Source: Ehretia macrophylla (Eukaryota > Streptophyta > Magnoliopsida > Boraginales > Ehretiaceae). Taken from it: a stretch of 64,000 bases of DNA. Made by a program: the position numbers and the translations under genes. Shown piece after piece: positions 11,519 through 23,435 of this stretch. Location: NCBI GenBank assembly GCA_037974665.1, contig CM075764.1, positions 81,615,825-81,679,824 on the forward strand. The letters are read 5' to 3'. How positions within the stretch are numbered: position 1 is the first letter of the stretch; the number at the start of each line of letters is the position of its first letter. Under the pieces are notes generated by a model that saw nothing but the letters and a program-made list of their open reading frames with translations, was not told the DNA's origin and did not search any database.

Positions 11519-12370
11519 CTAAGCTTCTCTGATCTGAGACAACAATAAAGGCTGAATACGGAGATGTGAACACATCACCCCAACCTGAGTCAACTCCGGT
11601 CTCCAATAAGTAAATTCCTCAAGAACTTCCCACTTCTTGACAGCCAAACAAGAAACACTCGCTTTACGGCTAAGAGCGTCTGCCACAACATTTGCCTTTC
11701 CAGGTAGATAGCTGATAGAGCAATTATAATCTAAAAGAAGTTCCATCCACCTCTGCTGTCGTATATTCAACTCTTTCTGTGAGAATTGATACTTAAGACT
11801 CTTATGATCAGTGAAAATCTCGAACTTACTGCCCCACAGATAATGACGCCACTTTTTTAGTGCGAAAACAACAGTTGCCAACTCAAGATCATGAGTCGGA
11901 TAGTTCACCTCATAAGGCTTCAACTTTCTAGAGGCATAGGCAATAACCTGACCATTCTGCATAAGAACACATCCCAATCCCTCCTTGGATGCATCGCTGT
12001 AAATGACCATATTGTCGGTCCCCTCTGGTAGAGCAAGTACTGGAGCAGTAGTCAACCTCTTTTTCAACTCCTGAAATCTACTATTGCATTTCTCATCCCA
12101 AACAAAACTAGTCTGTTTCTGAGTTAACTTAGAAAGTGGCCCTATAATCTTAGAGAAGTCCTTGACAAACCTACGATAATAACCCGCCAAGCCAAGAAAG
12201 TTACGAACCTCAGAAATATTCTCCGGACGTTTCCAAGACATCACCGATTCAATCTTAGTAGGATCTACAGAAATACCGCTCTGTGTGATAACATGACCAA
12301 GAAAAGATATGTGTTGCAGCCAAAATTCACATTTGCTAAATTTTGCATACAACTGATGCTCCTGCAGCTT
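11519..12370 (-). pseudogene. End of reverse transcriptase and RNase H
   Basis: One open stretch of 277 codons. It starts with the end of the reverse transcriptase thumb and connection ([21 protein letters not shown]). RNase H follows at roughly residues 113-230. It digests the RNA template during reverse transcription. Its acidic residues are visible: Asp in [10 protein letters not shown] (about 120), Glu in [10 protein letters not shown] (157), Asp in FTDHKSLKY (182) and Asp in [13 protein letters not shown] (225). This is the best preserved part of the polyprotein. It is bounded by TAG at 12371-12373 upstream and TAG at 11519-11521 downstream, with a further TAA at 11456-11458. Confidence 0.9.
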
Positions 12371-13041
12371 CTATAAGACAAGCCGTAGATGTTGCTTGTG
12401 CTCTAATTCAGACTTAGAATAGACCAAGATATCATCAATAAAGATAACCACGAACTGGTCCAAGTACGGCTGAAAAACCCGATGCATTAGGTCCATGAAT
12501 GCTGCCGGTGCATTAGTTAATCCAAAGGGCATAACTACAAACTCATAATGCCCGTATCGAGTCTTGAAGGCAGACTTCGGAACATCCTCCGTGCGAATTC
12601 GAAGCTGATAATACCCCTGTCTCAAGTCAAACTTAGAGTAGACTTTGGCTCCCTGAAGTTGATCAAACGACTCATCAATCAGTGGCAAAGGATACTTGTT
12701 CTTGATGGTCACCTGATCAAACCACGATAATCAATGCATAATCTCAAGGTACCATCCTTTTTCTTCACAAATAAAACAGGAGCTCCCCAAGGTGAAGAAC
12801 TCTGCTGAATGAAACCCTTTTCTATTAACTCCTGCAACTGAGTTTTCAGCTCCTTCAACTCAGCTGGTGCCATCCGGTATGCTGATTTAGAAATAGGTTG
12901 AGTACTGGGAACAAGATTAATCACAAACTCCACATCTCTCTCTGGCGGTAACCCTGGCAACTCCTCGAGAAATACATTGGGATATTCCCGAATAATAGGA
13001 ACTTCTTCTAGTTGTAGCTTATTAGATGGCTTGTTGATCAA
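12371..13041 (-). pseudogene. Ty3 reverse transcriptase (frameshifted)
   Basis: Reverse transcriptase copies the element RNA into DNA. The upper part (13041-12709) carries the fingers and start of the palm, with [36 protein letters not shown] and LCIDYR. A frameshift at about 12709-12725 interrupts it right after LCIDYR. The reading resumes in another frame with TIKNKYPLP, then DLRQGYYQL (first catalytic Asp), [12 protein letters not shown] and the catalytic [13 protein letters not shown] at 12371-12373 ends this stretch. The active-site residues are intact, so damage is limited to the frameshift and stop. A second frameshift near 13066-13072 separates it from the protease frame. Confidence 0.95.
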
Positions 13042-13046
13042 ATAAG

Positions 13047-13560
13047 CTAGATAACCCGAACACCCCTACTCACCAACTTAACGGCTTTAGTTGCTGAGAT
13101 AACAAAACTCGTCTTAGCACCCCGGTTCCCTACTACCTCGACTACTGGCTGATCTGGCAAACGAAACTGTACTACCTTTGTTCTACAGTTCAACTGGGCA
13201 TCATACTTAGAAAGCCAATCCATACCCAAGATAACATCATACCTCCGGATAGGAAATAAGATAAGGTCCGAAGGAAAATTATACCCCTTAACATGTATTA
13301 TACAATCCTTACATACTAAGCCAGTAATAAACTTATATGTCAAAGAGGTACTAATCTCAACCACATAAGACAGTCTTTCAGGTTGCACATTAACACGTTG
13401 CACACAAGTAGGAGTAATGAAAGAATGCGTAGCACCAAAATCAATCAACACTTTAACAAGTTGATCAAGTATAAGGAAGTTACCTTCCACAATTGCAGTC
13501 TCCTCAGGCATCTCCTCCAAGTCAACTGCGTAGGCCCGAGCCTGAACCCACTGCTGCTGA
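13047..13560 (-). pseudogene. Ty3 aspartic protease with altered active site
   Basis: The protease would cut the polyprotein. Near residue 89 of the 219-codon open stretch 13706-13047 is VLIDFGATHSFI, where this family normally has Asp-Ser/Thr-Gly. The second residue is Phe (codon TTT, 13437-13439). The flap-side motif VILGMDWLSKYDAQLNC is present. The Asp is kept, but Phe at the neighbouring site would be unusual for a working retropepsin. The same Asp-Phe-Gly occurs in two other internal regions of this window (38369-38377 and 53886-53894), so it is not a private change of this copy. The frame runs into TAG just before 13046 because of a one-base shift. Confidence 0.85.
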
Positions 13561-14790
13561 GGTGCACTGCCCGCAGGTCGACCCTGATAACCCTGAGTCG
13601 CTGCCCGACCCTTAGTCCTCTGATATCTAGGGCAATCCCTCACCCTATGCTGATTGCTACCGCAACCCAAACAAGTCCCTAACTTCACCCTGCAGTCGGC
13701 CTCCACATGACCCTGGCGCTTGCAGTAAGTACACTGCGGTGATGATGCACTAACACTGCCCCTGGAAGAACCAGAAGCTGAAGAAGAAGCTATACCAGCC
13801 TGCTGCTGAGGTCTAACAAAACTAGGCCTGTATTGACCCTAAGACTGGGCTGGCCTGTACTGGGACTGAACCTGATAGGACCCCTGTTAAAACTGCAGTC
13901 GATAATAACTCTGCTGACCCTATGGCCTGAAAGAACCCTGTTGAGCTGGTGGCCTATACACAACCTGCTGTACTGAAAGCCTATACAATCCATGCTGACC
14001 CTGCGGCTGGAAGGGCCTCTTGCTAGGCTGGCTAGATACAATATGTTCCATTTTTCTCTTCTCTAGTCTAGAAGTTGTATCAAAGGCCTCCGTAAGTATA
14101 TCATAACGATTCAGGGCCATCGCATCCTGAATCTCGGGCCTCAACCCCAACATGAATCTACGAGTCTTACGTTCCTCGTCAGCCACATACTATGGTGCAT
14201 ACCGGGATAACCTAGTGAAAGTGGACTCGTACTGAGTCACGGAAGCATCTCCCTGCACTAAGGCTAGAAACTCTGCCTCTGTCTGCTTCCTCGCAATCCT
14301 CGGGACATACTTTGCCCGGGAAGGCTAACAGAAAGGTATCCCAAACATACGGAATACCCTGAGTCTCCTAGCTAGTTTTCACCGTGCTCCACCATTCTTC
14401 CGCCTCATCATCTAGAAAGTACACGGCAAAAGTGACCTTCCGCTCATCGGTATAATCCATAGGGTCAAAGATCTTCTCCACCTTACTAATCTACACCTCA
14501 GCCTTCTGATCGTCCGGCTCCCCCTGAAACCGTGGTGGATAATACCCTAAAAACTCTTTCAGTGTACCACGACTGTGGTACCCACCTTGTGCATTCAACA
14601 TCTGAATCTACAATGCCTGATTCTGGGCAGCCAGCCTTAGCAGTAACTGTGCCTGACTGGCTATGATCTCGTTCATCCTATCAAAAGCTGCACCTATACG
14701 ATCATCCTCCCTAACTTGGCCTTGTGCCACATTTCTCGGAACCTCATCAGTCATCTCAGGCCTACCTCTGGTCCTCGGTCTACCAGTCAT
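13561..14790 (-). pseudogene. Ty3 gag (broken)
   Basis: Gag forms the particle that packages the element RNA. I take the start at ATG 14790-14788 because MTGRPRTRGRP matches the Arg/Pro-rich beginning usual for this clade; the upstream ATG at 14844 reads leader. The core has PPRFQGEPDDQKAEV, EEWWSTVK and later GDASVTQYESTFTRLSRY and ERKTRRFMLGL. Two CCHC zinc knuckles follow: CTYCKRQGHVEADC (about 13735-13692) and CLGCGSNQHRVRDC (13673-13632). Nonsense codons are at 14608, 14491, 14368, 14190, 13920, 13887 and 13839, and there is a frameshift near 14310-14325. Gag and protease share a frame. Confidence 0.9.
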
Positions 14791-15064
14791 TCTACTAATC
14801 AAAGAGTTAGCACAGGTTATAGCACGTAAACAGGCTATAGACAATTATTAGCAAATAAGCAACAATTCACGTAAACACATAAATCACTTAAGTATCAATC
14901 ACATAAACAAATTAGTCACATAATCACATAAGCACTAAATCACTTAATCATTTAATCACTTAACCATATTAACACATAGTTCACTTTTCTTTCACTTCAT
15001 ACATACTTTCATGCTAAGACCATTACCCACATTCCGAGAATACCCCGGCTGACAGCTAACATGC
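14791..15064 (-). other. 5' leader of the complete element
   Basis: Untranslated stretch between primer site and gag start, with repeated short motifs resembling ATCACATAA. The part next to the primer site (15031-15064, including CCCCGGCTGACAGCTAAC) resembles the equivalent position of elements J, H and G. No convincing reading frame. Confidence 0.7.
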
Positions 15065-15076
15065 GCTTTGATACCA
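15065..15076 (-). other. Primer binding site, tRNA-iMet type
   Basis: TGGTATCAAAGC on the minus strand, a few bases inside the 5' LTR. It differs at one base from TGGTATCAGAGC, the usual complement of the plant initiator tRNA-Met 3' end. Confidence 0.9.
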
Positions 15077-15082
15077 CTTAAA

Positions 15083-17567
15083 TGTCACGCCCCAACTCGA
15101 CCCCACCTACAATCAGTCAGGACGCAATGGAATTTTGGCAGTATAACGACAGTAATTAAGACACCGAGGCTCTAAACCAACCTCTCAGAACATCATACAA
15201 TCAACTCCTCAATCAAACAACAATCAATTCCTCAATACCATTAACAAAATACAACATAACCATATAATACAACAATCATTCTTAGATGATCCATTCATAG
15301 TCATACGCCTCCGTTCCAACATAATACCTTAACTTAACATACATATCAAAATAGATTATAAACCAACTTAGCAACCTAGATCATAACAAAAGAAAGACTA
15401 CTAAGTTAGCATCATTTAGTTCCTTATCTTTACTACAACTTATACATCATAAATTACAAGGAAAATAAAATTCAACTAGTTTAATATACAAGATAATAGA
15501 GTATACAATTCTCAAGCATCAAGGACAAGACTCTAGCACATAGGACTTGTCCACATACGGCACATTATCCTCTTCTGGAGGCACGTACCCGTAATCTTGC
15601 GAAAGGACACCTGTATGCATGCAATAATAGAGAGTGAGCTTATATAAACAATCTCAGTGAGGATCTGATAGATCTCTAACAGTATTTACTTTACTCCTTG
15701 GATATGATCCTTTGAGCAGGTAAACATACAAATAAACATCAATACAATATAAACACATAATTATAATGACCAATCAATAAAGGATACTCAATTTGGTGTA
15801 GCTCCAAACGCCATCACGATCTCAACCATTCTTCTTATAACTCCCCATTACTCACGCACCCGAGATACCTCACTAGCCTCTCCCTCCATGACACATCCGT
15901 CATGCGAGCTGGAGGTAGTCTCTGGTAGTCATGCCGTTATCAACCCGACAGCCCGACGCTGCCCGAGAGATGGCACACACATACCAAGACTCAACAATAA
16001 TAATAAACATCATTCACAGGAGGACAGTCTAGCAGAACTGCCTATCTCCTGGTTCATCAATCATCAATCAATAATCATCAATAATCATCCATTTCCATCA
16101 ATGTAACATCAATAATCATCAATATAACATCAAGTAATCAATTAAACAACAAATAACTAAGTTAGATGACAAAGTAGGCCATCCAACTTAACATGCATAA
16201 GACACGTAATCTAACCCAAATCTAACCATCAATAACTCACAATTCAATAACTCAAACACCACCCAATCATCTAAAGACTCTAATCAACAATTTAAAGAAA
16301 GACAACCTAAACTTCAAATAATCATATCTTACATTCTACTAATCTAAACAACTCCAAATCAGTTTCAAACACTCACCCATTCAATCAACTACATTAGCCC
16401 TCTAGGAAACCAACCAAGACACATCAAAATCAAGCCCAACAGCCCTAAAACCTTAATGCACCTAGGCTGAAATTTTTGGATTTTCACCCAAACATCGCAA
16501 TCGAAAATTCGGCATTGTAACGGTGTTACCATGTAATTAACAAACTTTTAGAAATCGACGGCAATCGATTCCAACCACAACAACTCAAGATAATCCTCAA
16601 ATAGCCATTCTATCAACTTTAAATACCCGAAAATAAATAATTTCGCTACAATGGCTCAAATCTCGTAGTAATACACATAAACGATCCTTAGCATGCACTG
16701 ATCAATAATATAACTTCAAATTAACATTCTAACGGTTCAAAATGCAGTTATGAGCAGAAACATAAAAGATGAGTTTTGAGATCTAGAATTTTTCTCTCAC
16801 CTTTGATGCGATACAAGCCTAGATATGTGTGCAATGCGTGCCCAACAAGCGGAATCCAACTCGGCACGAAGTTCTACGGACAAAAACTAAGTTTTTCTAT
16901 GAAAATTTGCTTTGAAAACCTTGAAAATCCTTTCTCTTTTTCTCCCTTGAAACTCTCGGCCCATTGTGTGTGTTGAGGAGTGTGTTTTTGTGCTAATGTA
17001 ATGTGTGTTGATGCTTATAAGTAGAAGTCAAACAATTAAAATGCAAAGTCAAAGTTAATTTTTAGTCTTTTAATTCTATTTTTAGTCTTTTAATTCATTT
17101 CTTGAGTATTTCTTGCTCAACTATTAAATTAACACTTAAATTAATTCTAGACATTATATTTTAGGTGACAAAGAAGGTTACATTAAAATAGTTTCATCCG
17201 AATCGGCTTAAAACTCGTTTTCTTGCAAAAAAAAGTGTAAAAATCTTTAAAATTCCAAAATCGATTCCAAATCCGTTTTAATCAAACACGGGTCTATTAA
17301 TACTCGAGGACTAGGTTTTAAAACGTTTAAAACACCCCTGTAAAAATTTTAGCGGACAGGTGTTCAAAAACACTATTCACCAAAACCGACAATAAAATTT
17401 TTGATTCTGTTTTTGATGAAAATTTCATGAATGCACACTTAGAAGGTATTAGGAGGATTAATCACATAATTATCACATTCTAAGTCATATAGCACATAAA
17501 CAGGCTAATTCACGCAAAACGAGATAAAGTACGTAAATCGAGATAAAACAAAATATGGGGTCTCACA
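15083..17567 (-). mobile_element. 5' LTR of the complete chromovirus
   Basis: 2485 bp, from TGTCACGCCCC to GGGTCTCACA on the plus strand, followed by GAAAC (17568-17572). In sense it carries a possible TATAAG near 17015-17020, a donor-like AAAG|GTGAGAG at 16801/16800, hairpin A at 16158-16190, and CATACAG ending at 15611, a spacing of 1190 bases. Hairpin B (15635-15656) has lost one pair compared with the 3' LTR. Small open frames here are antisense and not believable genes. Confidence 0.95.
16158..16190 (-). promoter_or_regulatory. LTR hairpin A (5' LTR copy)
   Basis: TAAGTTGGATGG and TCATCTAACTTA pair around the conserved loop CCTACTTTG. Confidence 0.65.
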
Positions 17568-17572
17568 GAAAC

Positions 17573-18060
17573 TCCTTTCCAAATAGGAAAGTCTATTTAT
17601 GATATCCAATTGCTAATTGATTATATCCTCTCTCAAAATAGTAAATTCTTTATTTAGCAAATTACGCTTAAAAGATTAATTGGCTAGAAGGGGGACCAAA
17701 GACATAATTATCCTTCCTCTAAAAATGAATAAAATATTCTTGGTAGTCCCTTAGCAATATTTTACCATTTTAACCTTAGTCTATTCCACTTAAATACTAT
17801 GGATATACTCCAAGATAATTACTATATGAACATAAGACAGTAAATCTTTACATGACGCTTTGTCTTTTGACCAACTAAGTGATTATCTTGACCACCTTAC
17901 CCCTCTACACTCACTCGGAGCCAAGACAAGTTCCGAAGTATACTATCACCTTTTGGACTACATCTTGATCTCATTAGAACCTTTAATCCATAATCCAACC
18001 ATCTTCTGCAAGTTATCCACTTATCTAAGAGAGCTACCCTTAAGTGTAACAACCAGTACA
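17573..18060 (-). mobile_element. Copia left LTR, segment 4
   Basis: Continuation of the copia LTR beyond the complete chromovirus, AT-rich and non-coding. The boundary with the internal region is uncertain; I place it near 18060 because sequence from here on resembles 60309-60640 and leads into RNase H remnants. Confidence 0.4.
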
Positions 18061-18480
18061 ACAAATTGTACTACCGTGCACGGATTCAGGATGATCTAGC
18101 TTGGATCATTATAAGGGAGTGATATTTGTATATATTCTTTATTACATATGCATGTCCCTTCTAATCAAGTCCATTACACCCAAATCACAAAGCTGTCGAC
18201 CTAAGTACTAGATCTCACCCATAGTGGCTCAAAGTATGAGAACACGACTTCGTCTGTTTATCCACGTATGCTTAAGATTAAGAGTAATGTCCGACTTAAA
18301 AGCTTGTGGGTATAAGTGATCTCTTTCTTTGATAGTACGTATTTAGAGTTTACACCTATGAGTTCTGTCCAATGCATACACATGCATATGTGTAATAAGT
18401 CTGGAACCACATCCATGGCCAAGGCAGACCACCCTACTACAAAGGGACCTTCTTCGAAAGAGTCATATTAAGAGGATCTA
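18061..18480 (-). mobile_element. Copia 3' internal region
   Basis: Non-coding stretch between the polyprotein remnant and the LTR. It aligns with 60309-60650 in the same orientation, including the shared GATCTAGCTTGGATCATT and GATAGTACGTATTTAGAG, so two copia copies existed in this region. No polypurine tract can be named with confidence. Confidence 0.5.
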
Positions 18481-19340
18481 CTAAATCATATTTAAAGGCA
18501 ATCTACCGCTAAATCTTTTCTTAGAAAGAATTCATAGATTCAGTGATACTTTCTCTCAATGCGTATGACTTTCTATGACTCATTGGCTCTTTACGAAGTG
18601 CTTACATATTTAGCCTGGTACACATATATTCTTTCGTTCTACGAAGATATATGCTTCACTACTACCCATTGAATTTGTCTATGTTTGACTGCTAAGTAGT
18701 TCAGTACTCAACATGAGACTGCTAATTGTTGATGCATTTAGAATCTGTCTCATGCTTTCTTTCTTATTAGGTATCTTGGGGTACTGATCTTAAGAAAGAA
18801 GAACTCTATGTATAGAAGGCTACAAACCCTTTTTAGAGTTTCACATGTACCACTTAACCAATATCTTCTCAACATATGTAGCTTGGGATAACGCTAGTAC
18901 CTTGTTCTAGTAGACTCGCATGAGCTCTAATCCCTAGAACACAGATAGTGAGAAGACAATCATAGTCCAAGGATGTCAACATCCTTACATCTTCCCCAAT
19001 TGGTATGATGTTATCCATACAAAAACAAGTATTACAACAGCATGGCTATTTCTTTTGACCTTTCAACAGAATTGTCTGGTTGTATCAAATAGATACTTTC
19101 GTCAAGATTCCTGTCAAAGAATGTGGCCTTGACATCTACCTTCCACATCTCTTAGTCACAAAGACAAACAATGGTTAAGATAAACCTTCTGGACTTCAAC
19201 ATGGCTACTTGGTGAAAAGTCCCCACATGACTGATACCCTCTTTAGAGTGCATCCTTTCCATCACTAGCCTACCTGTCCTGTCCACTTATCTCTTATTCT
19301 TGTATTCCCGTTGTACACTAATGGTTTTCCCTTTTCTAAG
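18481..19340 (-). pseudogene. Copia reverse transcriptase/RNase H remnant
   Basis: Heavily decayed pol of a Ty1/copia element. In mixed frames of the minus strand I read EGISHVGTFHQVAMLKS near 19250-19180, VDVKATFFDRNLDESIY (19140-19090), MDNIIPIGED near 19020-18990, LALSQATYVEKILVK near 18900, and an RNase H end including EPMSHRKSY near 18590. These follow the copia order. The catalytic YVDD motif reads as CMDN, so the second Asp is lost. Stops and frameshifts are frequent. There is no room for integrase between this and the gag remnant, so a large internal deletion happened. Confidence 0.75.
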
Positions 19341-19780
19341 TGCAACTACAAGATCCCAGACTAAGTTGGAATACCTCAACTTAAAATTCATTGCCCTATG
19401 CTAATGATTAGCATCTACGTCCATTACTGTTTCATTGTGGCTAGTGTAATCGTCAACTTAACTAGAGACTGCATCAAAAGACACTCCATAGGATCAATCT
19501 GGTTGTCTCAATTTTTTCCCACTACGTTGAGGCTCGGGGTACTTAAGGAATTTACCATTCTATTAATAAGTGCAAGTGTAGTACAAATATATCATGTATA
19601 CTTCCAAACTAAAAATAGTAAAAACAATGAAAGTTAATGAAACAATATTTTAAAACAAACTTTAAAACTAAAACTTTCTCATGTTTGAAGCATGATAAAT
19701 ATTATCTAATTCTGAAGGCCTTATCATTAAAGGTTCCAACTTTAATGGCTCAAATGTTCTTCTGTTAACGTTGCCTCCCA
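19341..19780 (-). other. Unresolved part of the copia internal region
   Basis: About 440 bases between the reverse transcriptase and gag remnants, where protease and integrase would be expected. I recognise no domain in either strand. It is probably what remains around a deletion. Confidence 0.4.
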
Positions 19781-20430
19781 CTACCCTACTGCCTTTTTAG
19801 TTTCCCTGCTTATTTTTTCTTCTTTAAACCTTCCGTTTAAGGCTTAAGACCAAAAGAAATAGCTTGGGCTACAGAGGCTTGGACCTAAGGTTGCATGATA
19901 GCCTTAGCTGCCTAAATCTCTTTCATCAGCTTTGGAAGCTCCATGTTCAACTGGCACATATTGAGACTGAACTGGAAGAAGGATTCTGGCAAACTTTCAA
20001 GCACCATGTCCACATTTCCGGTAGTATTGATTTAGGCCCCCAAGACTTTAGCAATTTTCAAGTTGTCCATCATCTTGAGAACATGTTCCCAGATGGACAA
20101 CCTTTAAGCTATCTAGGTTGTCATGATTTCAATATCAGTGGCTATGTTCTCATGTTGGTCGCCAACATGCCAGACAAAAGGCTAGCATGTAGCGCTTGAC
20201 CATGTTATCTGCCCTTTGCCACTTATCATGGGCCTTTCTTTTGGGCATAAGTAGAATTATCTCTCAATTGAGAGCAAGGCTGAGTCAAGACATACTTGTA
20301 CCCAACAACAATGAGTACTATGTCATGCTTTTCTTTCAATCACTAAAGTTTGGTTTAGTCAGCTTATCATTCAAAAGAATAGCTGACAAAAGATTGAAAA
20401 ACTATGTCATATTATCTGGATATTCATGAA
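19781..20430 (-). pseudogene. Copia gag remnant (UBN2-like)
   Basis: In the minus strand, split over frames, I read REHVLKMMDNLKIAKVLGA (about 20100-20040), NVDMVLESLPESFFQFSLNM (about 20020-19960) and CQLNMELPKLMKEI (19960-19915). These match the pattern of copia gag polyproteins, where a VLKM stretch is followed by VDMVLxSLPxSF and a Leu/Met-rich helix. Frameshifts and stops interrupt it throughout. Toward lower coordinates a Lys-rich stretch follows, as expected between the gag core and its zinc knuckle, but no knuckle is readable. Confidence 0.7.
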
Positions 20431-20622
20431 ACAAAATTACGTATGAGCAAATTATGTAAGACCAATATAAGTGAATAGCATGCATGAGAATTATAGCTTT
20501 AGGAACTCATGAATACACCCGCACAACATAGATTACCCCTGCAACTATGACTAGTGCCCTTAGTGATTTCTCTAATTACTAATAACTTTGGCTTCTCAAG
20601 ACCCAATAGCACTTACTCCGAT
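20431..20622 (-). other. Copia leader region
   Basis: Between the gag remnant and the right LTR. No initiator-Met primer site is recognisable, so the exact edge of the LTR is uncertain. Confidence 0.35.
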
Positions 20623-21924
20623 GGGAGGTTACTACCTATCTTGAGTCAAGTGTAAATACCAATCCTTATGGGATTTCCTAGATAATTCAGACTTAAGCCT
20701 TTGAAGGGAGGTAACTCTCATCAATTATCTATAAGGTGATCTATAGGTCAGAACTCCACCGACGGATGGCTGCTCAACTAATATCCTTTTATGTGAATTC
20801 CCAATTTGAGATCATTCCGCTAAGTCTAGAATAATGTCACCCTCCAAAGGGAGGTAAATGGCATTACCTTTTAACATGATTCGGATATGGAAAGCCATGG
20901 GGTTTCCTAAGTCCCTCTCCCACTCGATTATTTGGACTAAGGGTTTCTACTTATATGATATCCTTCAATACTTAATTCTGGCTTTCCAAAACCCATATTA
21001 AAGTTTTTAATCATTTGCTCCAAAACATTTAAGTATAACTTTAAATCACAGAAACCTAATTCAGGTGGTCATCTTCACCCTAGGTAAGGCCTACTATAAG
21101 TTCTCTAGTTAAGTCTAAGTTTCTAAGGAACAATAGTCATGTTAATATTTTCCTTAACCAATTTCAATCTCTAATATAATTAATCTTTAGACTTTAATGT
21201 AACTTGTCTAATATCTAGGTTAATTATATAACTTGACTAACAAGAACATAATCTTTTATACTTATAGGATTGCCTATAATTTAATCCTACAAGGTATTAA
21301 CAATGCTAGAAAAATTTTGCATAATGAAGCAAAATTAAAATAATTATGTTATTCGGTATAATTTAGCAAAAAAATATATATATCTATCATTTAATAAACA
21401 ATTAAACAACTCCCATAATAAATTTTACACTTTGCTAAAACAAAGTATCCGTAAAATTATTATTATTCATATTTAATATATGCGAATAAACAACACATGA
21501 AATAAAATATAATAAATAAAAAATATATATGGGGTAGGAGTGTTTCGTCCAGGCGCGCGTGCACACCCCACATTAATTTTGTTGTTGTTGTTGTTTTGTT
21601 GTCACAATCCTAGGTTAAATTGGATTAACTATGACAAGTTGTCCAATCCAAATCCATAACCTATATTCGTATTAATATGAATTTTATTTCATGCAAGAAT
21701 TTTATCGCTAAACATTCAAGAAAACTTGTTTTCGCAAATTCTAATATTGTTGGGAATTTAAAGTGGTTTCCATAACTATTAGTTGTATCCTTTTTAAATT
21801 ATTATCAAACATGTAATTTAATCAAAGTACAATCCTAATCAAAATCATTCAAGAATTAATTACCAATAATTAATACTATTAAACATAGAAACTAATTAGA
21901 ACACATAATTTAATGTATTATAAG
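20623..21924 (-). mobile_element. Copia right LTR, segment 1
   Basis: Direct repeat of 1-233 and 2787 onward. It preserves the uninterrupted site of the 234-2781 insertion (GTAAATGGCATTACC near 20865-20880). Non-coding. Confidence 0.6.
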
Positions 21925-22555
21925 TATGATACCCCGACCCCAGCATATAGCCATTTTATCTACTTTTATATGTTTATGTGTTATTCTAAATGTTTTCATG
22001 CAAACATGTGTTTATTTTCATTAATTGTATATGCTTATTAACTTTAAGTTTCGTAATTTTTAGAAAACGTGCAAACTGTATTTGCTTAATTTATGAAAAA
22101 TGATTAACTTGCTATTTTAACATTTGAATTATTTGAATTTAGATTATTGCATTTTAAAGTCAAATTCCATTAATTAAACTTTTGGCTTGGAGCTCGGGCC
22201 AAATTTTCAACTATTTTATTCAATTTTTCTGATCACACAACTAACTTTCTTAGATCATGTCTTCACTATGTACATTGAAAATTACGTGCATTGCATTTCC
22301 GGAGTGTGAGTTTTAGTAGAGACATTTTATCGTATGAATAGTTTTCATTATTTTTACTATACACGTTTATCTTAATTGTATTTAATAAATTTACCTAAAG
22401 TAATTAATTTATTATTTTCATTAATTGAAATTATTTAAATTATATTTAAATGAGTTACTCGGGACAACTAGTTTACTACTTTATTGATTTACCTTTAAAC
22501 TATTTCTATTTAACCTAATTTGTTTTATTGTTCGAACGGGAAGCCCAGACCCAAA

Positions 22556-22710
22556 CGAGTTAGTTTATTATTTTAATAATTATATTTATTTAATTTTTCA
22601 GACTTGAATGAGCTAGTTTATTATTTTTATAATTATAATTATTTAGTTGGCCCGAAGCTGAACGTGCTAGTTTATTATTTTTAATAATTATATTTATTTA
22701 ATTACATTTA
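22556..22710 (+). repeat. Short tandem repeat, unit about 55 bp, three copies
   Basis: The motif CTAGTTTATTATTTT plus an AT-rich tail recurs at about 22556, 22611 and 22668 with small changes. Confidence 0.5.
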
Positions 22711-23345
22711 AATGGCTTGGATAAAGTAAAAAATTTATTATTTTATTATTTTTCTACATTTAATTGAGCCCAGAGTTGAGTTTATTTTATTTTATTTATT
22801 TTATCTGCTTTAATATTTGCCTAAATTCGTAACAACCCGGACCCAGCATGTAGCACATCATACTTAATTGCATATAATTATGTGTCATTTTAAGAGTTTG
22901 CATGTGTATATGTGACTATTTTAGTGATTTATATAATCTTTTGGCAAAATTTCATCTTTCTTAGAAAAAAATGTATAGACTATGTTCAACTAATTATATA
23001 ACATGGTTAACCTAATATTTTATTATTTACATTATATGAAATTATTTTCTTACATTTAATGAATTATTTTCATCATTTAAAAATGAACCCTGAGCTTGGA
23101 AAAAAAATTAAAGTATTTTATTTCACGAATTTCATATTTTTCCCTCAATATATACAAGTTTCTAGGCATACGTTCATAAATTTTATGTGCGTAGCTTGTC
23201 GGGAATGTGAGTTACAAAAATATTTTCGGTACCGTAAGAATAGTAGAAAACTAGTTGTACTTGGGTTAATTAGAGGATTTAGCATGCAGGCTCAGCATTA
23301 GTAGTTTATTCAATTAGTTAAACTAATTAAAACTATATTAATCTA

Positions 23346-23346
23346 C

Positions 23347-23394
<48 letters not shown>

Positions 23395-23397
23395 TAA

Positions 23398-23431
<34 letters not shown>
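23346..23431. repeat. (TA)n / (AAAT)n microsatellite
   Basis: Two TA runs separated by an AAAT run. Likely length-variable. Confidence 0.95.

Positions 23432-23435
<4 letters not shown>

Larger units (their letters stand above)
7624..17567 (-). mobile_element. Complete Ty3/gypsy chromovirus, Tekay-like
   Basis: A full retrotransposon with LTRs at 7624-10065 (3') and 15083-17567 (5'), a polypurine tract at 10066-10079, a tRNA-iMet primer site at 15065-15076, and exact GAAAC duplications on both sides. The minus strand encodes gag, protease, reverse transcriptase, RNase H, integrase and a chromodomain-like tail in that order. In the first 400 bases the LTRs differ at about 16 positions, mostly transitions, so insertion is fairly recent on an evolutionary scale. 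Even so, gag-pol carries about 15 nonsense codons and at least three frameshifts, so the element cannot make its own proteins. The Tekay/Del placement rests on LTR length, domain order and the C-terminal tail. Confidence 0.95.

Noticed and set aside
11000-11548. 182-codon plus-strand frame
   Set aside because: It is the reverse strand of the integrase and RNase H region, whose minus-strand motifs are clear.
18061-20622. A host gene hidden in this stretch
   Set aside because: The readable pieces are copia gag and reverse transcriptase remnants with many stops; nothing else is recognisable.
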